From Manihot esculenta (lineage: Eukaryota > Streptophyta > Magnoliopsida > Malpighiales > Euphorbiaceae), in assembly GCF_001659605.2 (NCBI RefSeq), contig NC_035170.2, positions 18,984,948 through 19,048,947 on the forward strand: DNA of 64,000 nucleotides. The letters are read 5' to 3'. A model generated the notes under the pieces. That model ran no database searches and was not told where the DNA came from. It saw nothing but the letters and a program-made list of their open reading frames with translations. Shown here piece after piece: positions 53,944 through 64,000 of this stretch. Numbering within the stretch: the stretch's first letter is position 1; the number at the start of each line of letters is the position of its first letter. A program made the position numbers and the translations under genes.

Positions 53944-54160
53944 TAAAAAATTACTCTTGAACTTTCTCAGAGGAAGCAAGTTCACCAACCAAGTTTGGCT
54001 TAACCTCAGATATAGCAAGAGTAGCACGGGCAACCTCAACAGTCTGATCTGCAATAATAACATCTCTCAAAAGAGAAACTTGGGCATCTACGGTCTCTAG
54101 AGCAATGGGATTGACAATTATCTGACCAACTAGATTACTATCTTTCTTTGAGGCACCTCA
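53944..54160 (-). pseudogene. Antisense ORF remnant downstream of the tandem repeats
   Basis: The minus strand reads about 67 open codons, GASKKDSNLVGQIIVNPIAL onward and ending in ASSEKVQE then a stop, with balanced composition amid AT-rich DNA. There is no start codon in frame after the preceding stop. I do not recognise the protein. Its place, antisense and beyond tandem repeats in an element with a gypsy primer site, recalls the antisense ORFs of Tat-lineage elements such as Grande and Retand, but this is inference only. Confidence 0.3.
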
Positions 54161-54792
54161 AGTGATGCGAACATGAGAATGATACAATTCTTCAACAATA
54201 AGTTACACATTGAAGTCTTCACATTCTTCAAAGTTTTAATATGGGAAGTTTTGAATCACGAGGAATCAAGTAGAATTTGAGTCATTCATTCTGAATACCA
54301 CATTTAGAAGACAAGAAAAAGAAATGGCCTTATTTTTCTTTAAATTTCTAGTTCCAATTTCAGCCATAATTTATTTACTTTTGGAAACTCATATATGAGA
54401 TATTTTAGTATATTTTGATGTCTTTTATAATTCTATTTGGATTAGGAGTCAAATTAGTAGGATTAGATATAGTTTTTTTTTTATTTAAATAGGATTATCT
54501 TATATTTTTCTATTTCAATTGGGATTTTTTTTTTCTATTCCAACTAGGATTAGGAGATATTTTGCTATAAATAGCCTTTACTTTGTATGTAGGGTAGAAT
54601 AAGTTAATAAGTAAAGATTTGATATTTATCTCTCTAATGAGACCTTATTCTTAGGTTCTTCTCAATTATTTAGCAACTTATCAAGATTCAACTTTGTGGC
54701 GTTTTAACATGGATTTCCTCCTTACTTCGTCAACTTATCAAGAATTTCTTGTGGCATTTTCTATTTAGAATCACTTGATTATCTTTGTTTTT
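54161..54792. other. Possible LTR-like sequence, no gene
   Basis: 54400-54680 has the look of an LTR promoter region (AT-rich upstream, then GCTATAAATAGCC at about 54565), but ends and partner were not found. Confidence 0.35.
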
Positions 54793-55110
54793 AATCACAT
54801 TGGTTAATTAGGGGTATAATAGAGCAACCTTATGGAAGACATCTTTACCTCATTCTTTTGTTAAGTTGTGTGACAAGATTTTTGATCACGAGTTGATCTT
54901 GGGTTTCACATCATCAAGAATAGGAGACAGAGGTCCTCGAGGTAGGAGTCTTAGCGGGCTTCTTAATTGGTAGGTCATCAAGGCCATACTTGATGTAGAA
55001 CCTAGGATCAACTCGTGATTAAAAGCTCTAAACATACACTTGACAAAGAACGAGGTAAAGATATCTTCTAGAAGGTTGCTCTACTACATCCCTAACCAAC
55101 CAATGTGATT
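54793..55110. repeat. Inverted repeat, arms about 122 bp, spacer about 70 bp
   Basis: AATCACATTGGTTAATTAGG at 54793 is repeated in inverse orientation ending at 55110. The arms 54793-54917 and 54989-55110 match through GAGCAACCTT, ATCTTTACCTC and ATCACGAGTTGATC with some mismatches and small gaps. The right arm ends two bases before the copia-5 LTR. Confidence 0.8.
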
Positions 55111-55112
55111 AG

Positions 55113-55304
55113 TGTTACCAACATAAAAGGTTTCTAATTAGGAGAATCATATCTCTAGGGTCCTAATTAAGCTTGATTATAGGGATTTTATTCTTATTAT
55201 AAATATTCCTACTTTAGGTTGATTCTTTGTATATAAATACTTAAATCTTATAAAGATCAATTCAATTGGAATAGAATAAAAACATTTCTCCCAAAAATTC
55301 TTCA
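55113..55304 (+). repeat. 5' LTR of copia-5
   Basis: Diverged relative of the copia-4 LTR: starts TGTTACCAACAT, shares TTCTTTGTATATAAATA and the end AAAAATTCTTCA. The left boundary is the less certain one. Confidence 0.65.
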
Positions 55305-55400
55305 TGATATCAGAGATTTTTCTTGAATTTAGGGTTTAAATTCAATTTTTACTCTTTAGGATTTCTAAAATCCTAAATCTACCTTTTTGGTACTACCCTA

Positions 55401-55601
55401 TCTAGAAGCCATTTTTCATCTCACTGCCACCACCAATAGGGTCGCCAGACCGTCATCAGCCAGCCATCCAACTCTGATGCCAGAAAGCCACGTGTGTGAG
55501 GCTCACGCGTGTGGCTTTTCGGCATCAGAGTTGGATGGTTGGCCGATGACGGTCCTGCAACCCTGCTGGTGGTGGCAATGAGATGAAAAATGGCTCCTAG
55601 A
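55401..55601. repeat. Near-perfect palindrome in the copia-5 leader, two 100-bp arms
   Basis: Arms 55401-55500 and 55502-55601 are reverse complements (roughly 87% by eye) with a one-base centre at 55501. The left arm is the ordinary family leader (compare copia-4 from about 31042); the right arm is its inverted copy. At the same place copia-4 has only a short palindrome (GCGCGTGAG-G-CTCACGCGC at 31132-31150). Confidence 0.85.
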
Positions 55602-55604
55602 TAG

Positions 55605-57019
55605 TGATACAGATCCAGTAGGGCAAATTTCTAACAATGGTATGGAGCAAACTTGTGTCATTCAAATGGATCTAAAAGGAGTTCAAAATCATATTCATAT
55701 GATTCATATATATTTGGGGCGTGCTTCAACTCATATAGGGCATATTTGTTGCAACACTTGCAATCATAGGCTTAGGGAGCCTAATCAAACCTATGGGCTA
55801 AAACTACACAAAGGGAAGCCTAAAGTAAAGATCAAGAAAGGCTTTTGTGAAGATTCAACTTTGTTATGATGGACTTGCTATATTTTATTATTTAAATAAT
55901 TGTTTTATTTTAGCTTTGTTTGGGCTTGTATTCTGGCTATATTTTATCTTTTAAGTTTTAGAGTGTTGGACTATGTTTTGGGCTTATGTTTTAATACTTA
56001 TGTGTTTAATATGTTATTTTAGTATTTGATTGAACTTAGGTCTTGTGTGTGATTCGGCCAGTCCGAAAAAAAGAGTATCTTAGGGTTTTATTTTCTCTCC
56101 TTACTATATAAGGATAAAAAATACTTGTAAGAGGTAGCTTTGAATCTAAATTTTTAGAATTCTTTTCATGCCTTTGGCGTGTATTGCTTTGAGTGAGAGT
56201 GAGAGTGAGGATTTGCTTTCATCAATTGCACCAGAAATCTTGGCTAACTGATGCGGAACCCTATGCACAAGCCTCAAACCCACATGCACAAGTAGATATG
56301 GAATCCAAAGATTTGATAAACCCACCTCCTATGGCACCCCACACTTAGAGAAGCTGAAACACCAATGATCGAAGGATTTAGATGAGAATTTGACAAACGC
56401 CACAATGAATAGTTGATAAGTTAGCCAAGATTCCTAGTGCAATTGATGAAAGCAAATCCTCACTCTCACTCAAAGCAATACACGCCAAAGGCATGAAAAG
56501 AATTCTGAAAATTTAGATTCAAAGCTGCCTCTTATAAGTGTTTATTATCCTTATATAGTGAGGAGAGAAAATAAAACCCTAAGATACTCTTTTTCGAGCT
56601 GGCCGAACCACACACAAGACCTAAGCCCAATCACACACTAAAATAACACATCAAACACATAAATATTAAAACATAAGAATTTAAAGGATAAAATATGGCC
56701 AGAATATAAGCCCAAACAAAGCTAAAATAAAATAATTGTTTAAGTAATAAAATATAGCAAGTCTATCATAACAAAGCTGAATCTTCACAAAAACCTTTCT
56801 TGATCTTCACTTTAGCCTTCCCTTTATGTAGTTTTAGCCCATAGGTTGATTAGCCTATGATTGCAAGTGTTGCACCAAATCTGCCTCATATGAGTTGAAG
56901 CATGCCCCAAATATATATGGATCATATGAATATAATTTTGAACTCTTTTTAGATCCATTTGAATAAAATAAGTTTGCTCCATACCATTGTTAGAAATTTA
57001 CCCTATTGGATCCGTATCA
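55605..57019. mobile_element. Inverted-LTR unit (foldback), 1415 bp
   Basis: The unit starts TGATACAGATCC at 55605 and ends GGATCCGTATCA at 57019, flanked by GATAG at 55600-55604 and 57020-57024. The minus-strand segment 57019-56249 has a full LTR form (TGATACGGATCC to TTCCGCATCA, 771 bp). The plus-strand segment 55605-56248 is a second copy of the first 645 bp, lacking the last 125 or so. Together they make a hairpin with arms of about 600-645 bp and a 170-bp loop. By eye the arms are about 90% identical. No coding region. Confidence 0.8.
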
Positions 57020-57360
57020 GATAGGGTCACGTGCCCTCGCAAGACTCTGCGTCTTTCCCGCGTGCCAGTGCGTGTAACATTTTTCAGTAGTCTTTTTCTA
57101 TGGTGATCCTTTCCGGCAAACTTATCTTCAAGTCGTGCCTCTGACCTATGTGGACCCGTGACTTGGTTCACCTTTTTTCAGCGTGAGACATTTTTTTGGT
57201 GATTTTTTTCGGCAGTGATTCTTTTCGGCAGACTCGCCTTTAAGTCGCACCTCTGCTGGAATCCTGCCTTTTTGCTGGTGAACATTAACTCTTTATTCAG
57301 TAACAATAATTTTTCACTTTTTTTAATAGAAAATGGTGGTTTTTTCTTAAAATGGCAGTG

Positions 57361-57776
57361 ACTTATGTGCTAATGTAAGGACTTCTGATAATGTTTTTGT
57401 TTCGTCTCTTGTTTATACTCAATGGATTATTGATTCTAGTGCAAATAGATATATGACGGGCTTCTCTGAAGGCTTCTTTAATTATTTTCTACGTCTACAA
57501 AAAGACATTGTCAGAATGGCAGATGGTTCTTCAACTCCTATCTCTGGAATCGGTTTTATTATTTGTACTTCAAATATCAAGTTATCTTTTATTCTTCATT
57601 TTTCTCATTTTCATGTTAATATTTTATTTGTTAGTGCTCTCACCAAAGCATTTAACTATAAAATTGAATTTTTTCCAGATTATTGTGTTATTCATGACCT
57701 TAAAACTGGAAAGAGAATTGACAATAGTAAACTGCACGCTGGCTTATATATGTTATAAGGGAATCTGAGTTTGAAT
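57361..57776 (+). pseudogene. Copia-5 protease and gag-pre-integrase fragment
   Basis: The plus frame 57423-57758 reads WIIDSSANRYMTG, then SEWQ/ADGSSTPISG-type strand sequence, DYCVIHDLKTGKRIDN and a stop after GLYML. Copia-4 has [13 protein letters not shown], so the catalytic D-S-G has become D-S-S. The sequence is cut at 57781 by the Athila-like element and resumes at 62906. Confidence 0.8.
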
Positions 57777-57781
57777 TCACC

Positions 57782-59560
57782 TGACTCGCGATTGTCGAAG
57801 CCGGTCAAAAATAACCTTTCTGGTTATCAATAATTTACAACTGCAGATAGTGGTGAAAGGATCGAATCCACAGTGAATTGAGAACTTACCTATTTTCCTT
57901 ATCAAGACCAATAAAATAAACTAAAATAAAAATAAACTAAAAAAAAGAAGAAAACTGAAAACGAGATAAACTTAAACGAGATAAAACTGAAATGAGATAA
58001 GACTGAAAGAAAAATAAACGGAAAGCAAAATAAACTGAAACGAGATAAAACGAGATAAAACTGAAAGAGAAATAAACGGAAAGCAAAATAAACTGAAACG
58101 AGATAAAACTGAAAGCGGAATAAAAATATATTGCAATAAAAGTAAAATGGGGGGTTTGAGATTGATTTAATTAACAAACTACTGAAAGCAATTAAAATAA
58201 GCGAATAATAAAATAAAAGAGAAATAAATAATAAGAAAGCTCTAGTTGAAGAATTGGATCAACTTCAGTTGTTGGGATTAATCATTGACACTTAGTTTCT
58301 TTTGATTGATTCAATAGATTAGTTATGGAGATGGAAGACGCTTCTCACCACCATGTCTCTCCTTATGATTAAACCAATTAGGGAACGTCCTCTAATTAAT
58401 TACTAATTAACAAATTGCCAAGGAACGTCCTTGGGCCTTAGGCATCTAACAATTGTTAATTGCATGAAGAAAGAGAGAGATCCAATCCTAACTACTCAAA
58501 TGCATGAGATGTTGCTAGATCATACAATTTCCTTGGTTTTTACACCAAGTGTTCTTATGTTTGAATAACTCAAGCAATTACGGACTTAAATCATCCAAAT
58601 GAACATATTATTACTTTGCAATCAAGAATCAACGTAGATCTAAAGAACAAAGCAATATTGAAATCAAGTATGAAATTGCATGAATATTGAACAACCAAAA
58701 GTTTAACAATGTTTAATCAAGTCTCCCAATCCATAAAACAACTAAAGTATCACCTAATCTTCAACTAGAATAAAAGATTTCAGCCTCTCATGGCTGAAAC
58801 AAAACAAAAAATAAAAGTAAAGAAGAAAGGTAGAAGAAGAGATGTGAATTTCGTAGGTGTCTCCCAAGGGGAGCTTAAAGGTTGTGTGGAGGCTCCTTAT
58901 GTGTCTTTTTATAGTTGAAAGTGCTGCCCTAGGTCATACTTGCTTCCTAATTAGTGAAGAGGCTGCCCAAAGTGCTGAAAAGGAAAGAATCGCATTGCAA
59001 ATTCTCCGGAAGGAAGGAGGCGCGCGGATCAGGCTTCAGAAGAGGAAGGATGCGCGTGGATTGCAGAAGAGGAAGTGGAGCGCAGTCATTAATGTGTAGA
59101 AGTGGAAAGAAATCTGTCCAGTCTTTCCTTTTTAGGTGGAGCTTTCGTTTGAATTTTGAATGCTGAATGAAGAAGAGGCAAGTGCATCTCCTTGAAATCT
59201 TGCTGCCTAAATAGGAAGATTTGACTGCTGCAGTGTGTACACATCTTTGAATAAGGAAAGAAAGATCTGCGATTTGAATTTCAAATAATCTTCTGATTGA
59301 GCTTTCCTTATTTGCTTTTGCTTCTGTACTTTCCTTATTTGAGAACTTTCCTTTTTTGAAAATTTTCCTTATTTGAAAACTTTCCTTTTTTGGCACTTTC
59401 CATATTTGACACTTTTTGGCAGTTTTAAGAGCATTTTCTCCAGATTGTCTCTTTACACCTAATATCTGCAAAACATGATTAAAACCACAAAATTAAGTAG
59501 AAAAGGTGTAAATAAACATCAATAAGATCATGATAATATTGACTAAAATATGCTCTATCA
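57782..59560 (-). repeat. 3' LTR of the Athila-like element (1779 bp)
   Basis: In plus orientation it begins TGACTCGCGATTG and ends TGCTCTATCA. It contains an AAACGAGATAAAACTGAAA-type minisatellite (57950-58115) and a CTTTCCTTATTTGA short repeat (59300-59410). Confidence 0.88.
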
Positions 59561-61121
59561 AATACCCCCACACCTAGCTTTTTGCTTGTCCTCAAGCAAA
59601 TAAACATAGTCAAATAAGCTTTATTTGCTCTAGATCCTTATTTCCACTTAAGCTCTTACTCTAGACACCTATTTTGAATCATTGCAGTGAAGAATATATG
59701 CATGAAGATTACTCACCTTCTTTCCTTGTTTTCCTTTGCTTACCATGGCTAGGATTTGTTTTACTCAAGAGAGATCATACATGCACATATTATTTGTTCA
59801 GATAAGACTTTTTCTAGCTTTCAGAGTGACTTGCCCTTACCTTGAAGTACTTTATTCAGCTTTTTGTACTTTTAATTTTGCTTGAACAAGTCACCAACCT
59901 TTTGACGTGAAGGTACATATTTGTGATACCCACCCCCAGTTACTCAGTTGGTCACCTGTCCAAGTGGCTACTAGCTCTGTTCATAGTCTTTTGACCATTG
60001 GAACCGTTTTCAATTTGTCCTTTTGAAGTCTAAGCCTTTGTGAATTTCTTTCTCTCAATGATTTGGGCAAATCAACACCAATTGCTAAATCAAGTCATGT
60101 TAAGTTCATTCACACAAATTTCAATTCATTCTCTCTAATGAGTGTCATCAATATATTTTTCACCATGGCAAACTCAAAGATTCAATTCAAAAGGCAATTC
60201 TCAAACATGAATATAACTCACTGCAATTGATTCAACATAAGTTTAAAGAGTCATCACATCAATGGGGTCATGAAAAGAAAAGCTCATCAACATAGTCTAT
60301 CAGTTTGAGTGAAGAAAATTGGAACACAAAAAGGAAGAAGACTGTGGTTGTGTGTGTTATTGAAAGCAAAATGAAAAATTGAAAAAATCACACTGAAAAT
60401 GAAAATAAAAATTCAAACTGAAAATTAAAGCAAAAATTAAAAATCCAGAAATATGCACCCCCACACCTAAATCATGCATTGTCCTCAATGTATAGGAAAT
60501 ATTAAAATGCAAAAGAAACTGAGTACTCCCCTGGGTGTGGTGAGCATGGTGCGATCCACTTGCTCAAGGCTCAAGTAATTGGGGAAGGGAAAAGAGTCCC
60601 AACTGAATTGAGTAGAAAGTGTAGCACTCCTTTTGATTTGGTCATAACCCATCCTATTTTTTCCATGTACTCATGAAGTAACATGATTAACTTCTCTTCT
60701 TTCAGATGAGGTGTGCCTCTAGCCCTTATGTTTGCATTTTTGAGATGATTGGGCTGAATTCAGGCAAAATAAACTCTACCTTATCCGGAGGTTTGGGAAG
60801 GCATTAGTCCGCATGGTCCTTTGGTTTGGGCTCTTGAACTTCCATTTCTTCCTCATGAGCAAGGGCTGTTTGCATTGGAAGGCTAAAAGGAGTTTCAGAT
60901 TGCTCCTTCTGCACAAGATTTAACTGAAAGGGATGACTGGAAGGGGTTTCATGCGATGGAAGCTGTGGTGAGAGGTTCGGCGGCCGAAAGGTGGTGGAGT
61001 TCGACAGCCGAAAGATGGTGCTCCTGCGCAAAGGTGGTCTTCAAAATTTTTTTTTTTTTAATTTGGTCCTAAATGAAAAACAAATAAGTTAAATCAATTC
61101 CCCGACAACGGCGCCAATTTT
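59561..61121 (-). other. Internal domain of the Athila-like element, no pol genes
   Basis: Noncoding for its length. The only open frame of note is 61031-60804 on the minus strand (75 aa, starting MRRSTIFRLSNSTTF), placed where gag would begin about 70 bp after the primer site; I do not recognise it. A second GTGTGGGGGTGC tract occurs at about 60470. A TTCGGCGGCCGAA word at about 60977 matches those in solo LTR-1 and LTR-2. Confidence 0.6.
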
Positions 61122-62900
61122 TGACTCGCGGTTGTTGAAGCCGGTCAAAAATAACCTTTCTGGTTATCAACAATTTACAACTGCAGATAGTGGTGAAAGG
61201 ATCGAATCCACAGGGAATTGAGAACTTACCTATTTTTCTTATCAAGACCAATAAAATAAACTAAAATAAAAATAAACTGAAAAAAAGAAGAAAACTGAAA
61301 ATGAGATAAACTTAAACGAGATAAAACTGAAACGAGATAAGACTGAAAGAAAAATAAACGGAAAGCAAAATAAATTGAAACGAGATAAAACGAGATAAAA
61401 CTAAAAGATAAATAAACGGAAAGCAAAATAAACTGAAACGAGATAAAACTGAAAGCGGAATAAAAATATATTGCAGTAAAAGTAAAATGGGGGGTTTGAG
61501 ATTGATTTAATTAACAAACTACTGAAAGCAATTAAAATAAGCGAATAATAAAATAAAAGAGAAATAAATAATAAGAAAGTTCTAGTTGAAGAATTGGATC
61601 AACTTCAGTTGTTGGGATTGATCATTGACACTTAGTTTCTTTTGATTGATTCAATAGATTAGTTATGGAGATGGAAGACGCTTCTCACCACCTTGTCTCT
61701 CCTTATGATTAAACCAATTAGGGAACGTCCTCTAATTAATTACTAATTAACAAATTGCCAAGGAACGTCCTTGGGCCTTAGGCATCTAACAATTGTTAAT
61801 TGCATGAAGAAAGAGAGAGATCCAATCCTAACTACTCAAACGCATGAGATATTGCTAGATCATACAATTTCCTTGGTTTTTACATCAAGTGTTCTTATGT
61901 TTGAATAACTCAAGCAATTACGGACTTAAATCATCCAAACTAACATATTATTACTTTGCAATCAAGAATCAAAGTAGATCTAAAGAACAAAACAATATTG
62001 AAATCAAGCATGAAATTGCATGAATATTGAACAACCAAAAGTTTAAAAATGTTTAATCAAGTCTCCCAATCCGTAAAACAACTAAGGTATCACCTAATCT
62101 TCAACTAGAATAAAAGATTTCAGCCTCTCATGGCTGAAACAAAATAAAAAATAAAAGAAAAGAAGAAAGGTAGAAGAAGAGATGTGAATTTCGTAGGTGT
62201 CTCTCAAGGGGAGCTTAAAAGTTGTGTGGAGGCTCCTTATGTGTCTTTTTATAGTTGAAAGTGCTACCCTAGGTCATACTTGCTTCCTAATTAGTGAAGA
62301 GGCTGCCCAAAGTGCTGAAAAGGAAAGAATCGTGTTGCAAATTCTCCGGAAGGAAGGAGGCGCGCGGATCAGGTTTTAGAAGAGGAAGGATGCGCGCGGA
62401 TTGCAGAAGAGGAAGTGGAGCGCAGTCATTAATGTGCAGAAGTGGAAAGAAATTTGTCCAGTCTTTCCTTTTTAGGTGGAGCTTTCGTTTGAATTTTGAA
62501 TGCTGAATGAAGAAGAGGCAAGTGCATCTCCTTGAAATCTTGCTGCCTAAATAGGAAGATTTGACTGCTGCAGTGTGTGCACATCTTTGAATAAGGAAAG
62601 AAAGATCTGCGATTTGAATTTCGAATAATCTTCTGACTGAGCTTTCCTTATTTGCTTTTGCTTCTGCACTTTCCTTATTTGAGAACTTTCCTTTTCTGAA
62701 AACTTTCCTTATTTGAAAACTTTCCTTTTTTGGCACTTTCCATATTTGACACTTTTTGGCAGTTTTAAGAGCATTTTCTCCAGATTGTCTCTTTACACCT
62801 AATATCTGCAAAACATGATTAAAACCACAAAATTAGGTAGAAAAGATGTAAATAAACATCAATAAGATCATGATAATATGGACTAAAATATGCTCTATCA
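61122..62900 (-). repeat. 5' LTR of the Athila-like element (1779 bp)
   Basis: Same length and ends as the partner LTR. A 174-codon minus-strand frame is open in both LTRs (59471-58947 and 62811-62287); it matches no known family and probably reflects recent shared ancestry, not coding. Confidence 0.88.
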
Positions 62901-62905
62901 TCACC

Positions 62906-64000
62906 TCAGACTCTTTTTGGAAGAAATCAGGATGTTAATCAGGAAATCATACAATGGCATCGACAGTTAGGACACTCATCCTTCTTTATTTTAGGGAAAC
63001 TTTATCCTAATTTATTTTTCAAGGCTCAATGTGGTTCTTTAGTTTGTGATACTTGTGAATATGCTAAGTATATAAGAACCTCTTATCCCTTCGGTAACAA
63101 TAGGAGTACGATCCCTTTTGTGATCATCCATTTTGATATTTAGGGACCTACTCAAACTATTCCGTTATCTAGTAATCGTTAGTTTATTACTTTTATTGAT
63201 TGTTGTACTCGTATGACTTGGGTTTATTTGATAAAGGCAAATAGAGATGTGTTTTCTTGCTTTCAAACTTTTCACAAGATGGTTTATGCTCAATTTGATG
63301 TTAAGATAAAATTTTTGAGAACTAATAATGGCACAGAGTATATGGATGGACGTGTTTTTACTTATTTGGAGTCTAATGAGATACTACATCAAACTAGTTG
63401 TCCTTACACTAGTGCTCAAAATGGTGTTGCTGAAAGAAAAAATAGGCACTTGTTGAAAGTAGCTAGTTCTCTCCTTTTCACCATGAATCTTTCAAAAATG
63501 TTTGGATGCACATATTTTGTTCATGCTAGGACAGGTGGAAAGTTTGATCTAAGAGCTCTTAAATGTGTGTTTGTTGAGTACTCTCCCACACAGAAGGGTT
63601 ACAAATGTTACCATCCTCCATCTATAAAATACTTTGTTAGTATCGATGTTATATTTAGAGAGACTGAATCTTACTTCAGTACTATCCCATCAGTTCTTCA
63701 AAGGGAGGACAATCAGATAGAAGAGATGATTCATAGTCCTATAACTCTAGAACATTTTACTCTAGAGGAGATGGTGACCAAATTGGGCATTTGGATAAAT
63801 TAGATTTAAGGAGATACTCAAGAAGAGACAAAATAGAAGCAAAAAAGACCATTTTGCAGCCTAATCAGTGTCATGATTCTTCCTCTTCTCTATTTGGTGA
63901 GTCATCCATAAACCTTGAGCCCATTGATGATTTAAATAAACCGATTGCTCAAAGAAAAGGAGTTAGGTCTTGCACAAAGCACTTTATTTTTAACTTTCTC
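62906..64000 (+). pseudogene. Copia-5 integrase, broken, to window end
   Basis: It resumes with a gag-pre-integrase region (WHRQLGHSSFFILGKLYP, CDTCEYAKY), a stop at about 63141, then the frame 63213-63803: integrase core [29 protein letters not shown] (copia-4 has [10 protein letters not shown], so the catalytic Asp is Asn here), [13 protein letters not shown]. After FTMNLSK it jumps to MFGCTYFVHARTGGKFD, losing about 45 residues present in copia-4. The linker to reverse transcriptase ([10 protein letters not shown]) continues in another frame to the edge. Confidence 0.85.

Larger units (their letters stand above)
57782..62900 (-). mobile_element. Non-autonomous Athila/Tat-like LTR retrotransposon (LARD-type)
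   Basis: Two direct LTRs of 1779 bp (57782-59560 and 61122-62900) enclose 1561 bp without gag or pol. TSD TCACC at 57777-57781 and 62901-62905. Orientation is minus: the primer site TGGCGCCGTTGTCGGGGA reads leftward from 61116, and the purine tract AGGTGTGGGGGTATT lies beside the 3' LTR at 59561-59575. The PBS type and the GTGTGGGGG tract are those of Athila/Tat gypsy lineages. The LTRs differ at roughly 2% of positions by eye, so the insertion is fairly recent. Confidence 0.88.
55113..64000 (+). mobile_element. Copia-5: old copia element of the copia-4 family, with two large insertions, runs off the right edge
   Basis: Plus-strand relative of copia-4: LTR 55113-55304, primer-like TGATATCAGAG at 55305, leader with an inverted duplication (55401-55601), then the inverted-LTR unit (55605-57019), more leader, protease and gag-pre-integrase (57361-57776), the Athila-like element (57782-62900), gag-pre-integrase and integrase (62906-63803) and the integrase-RT linker up to the window end. 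Most of gag is missing. Confidence 0.82.

Noticed and set aside
55605..55869. 75-codon plus-strand frame at 55642-55869 as a gene
   Set aside because: It lies in one arm of the inverted-LTR unit and the other arm does not preserve it.
1..64000. tRNA, rRNA or other structured RNA genes
   Set aside because: No cloverleaf, rRNA or snoRNA-like sequence was recognised by eye; tRNA-related words are only retroelement primer sites.

Overview
The window is nuclear DNA of a flowering plant, most likely a eudicot (a woody genus such as those in Euphorbiaceae is a low-confidence guess). Support for a plant: Ty1/copia and Ty3/gypsy elements primed by initiator Met-tRNA, a chloroplast-type DJ-1 gene with many introns, an ABA-response bZIP gene, MULE and LINE debris, and very AT-rich spacers. 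Only two host genes can be supported. DJ1C-like (+, 14077-41540, 8 exons, 468 aa) is a tandem two-domain DJ-1/PfpI protein with a plastid-type N-terminus. ABF4-like (-, 44110-47302, 4 coding exons, 439 aa, plus a probable 5' UTR exon near 48.7 kb) is an AREB/ABF bZIP factor. The two genes converge, with about 2.6 kb between their stop codons.

Layout. 1-7.86 kb: a minus-strand Ty3/gypsy element (gypsy-1) whose 3' LTR also serves as the 5' LTR of a further copy running off the left edge; its gag is split by a 2.5 kb solo LTR with a 5-bp target-site duplication (TSD). 7.86-14.0 kb: AT-rich spacer with MITE-like ends, a MULE fragment and a LINE ORF1-like fragment. 14.08-41.54 kb: DJ1C. Its sixth intron is 23.76 kb long, and 22.69 kb of that is one nested insertion: solo LTR-2 (TSD TTTTG) containing gypsy-2, then copia-1, copia-2 and copia-3A, then copia-4, then copia-3B. 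41.5-44.1 kb: convergent intergenic DNA. 44.1-48.9 kb: ABF4-like gene and its proximal promoter with two ACGTGTG/CCAAT modules. 49-55 kb: AT-rich spacer, a gypsy LTR with primer site, a roughly 1 kb block of 34-bp and 53-bp tandem repeats, and an antisense ORF remnant. 55.1-64 kb: copia-5 (+), carrying an inverted duplication of its own leader, a 1.4 kb inverted-LTR unit, and a 5.1 kb non-autonomous Athila/Tat-like LTR element with 1779-bp LTRs.

How the parts relate. The nested order in the DJ1C intron can be read from LTR ends and TSDs. Every minus-strand element in the nest (gypsy-2, copia-1, copia-2, copia-3A) lacks its 5' half, and all the missing parts are explained by one deletion. Its junction lies at about 30.69-30.73 kb and carries a 13-bp templated filler. 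Copia-4 then inserted a few tens of bases from that scar. No transposable-element coding frame is intact. The window also holds an unusual cluster of inverted repeats (54.79-57.02 kb), the most promising place for a structural or small-RNA phenomenon. I found no self-contained new gene system; the novelty is in genome structure and element biology.
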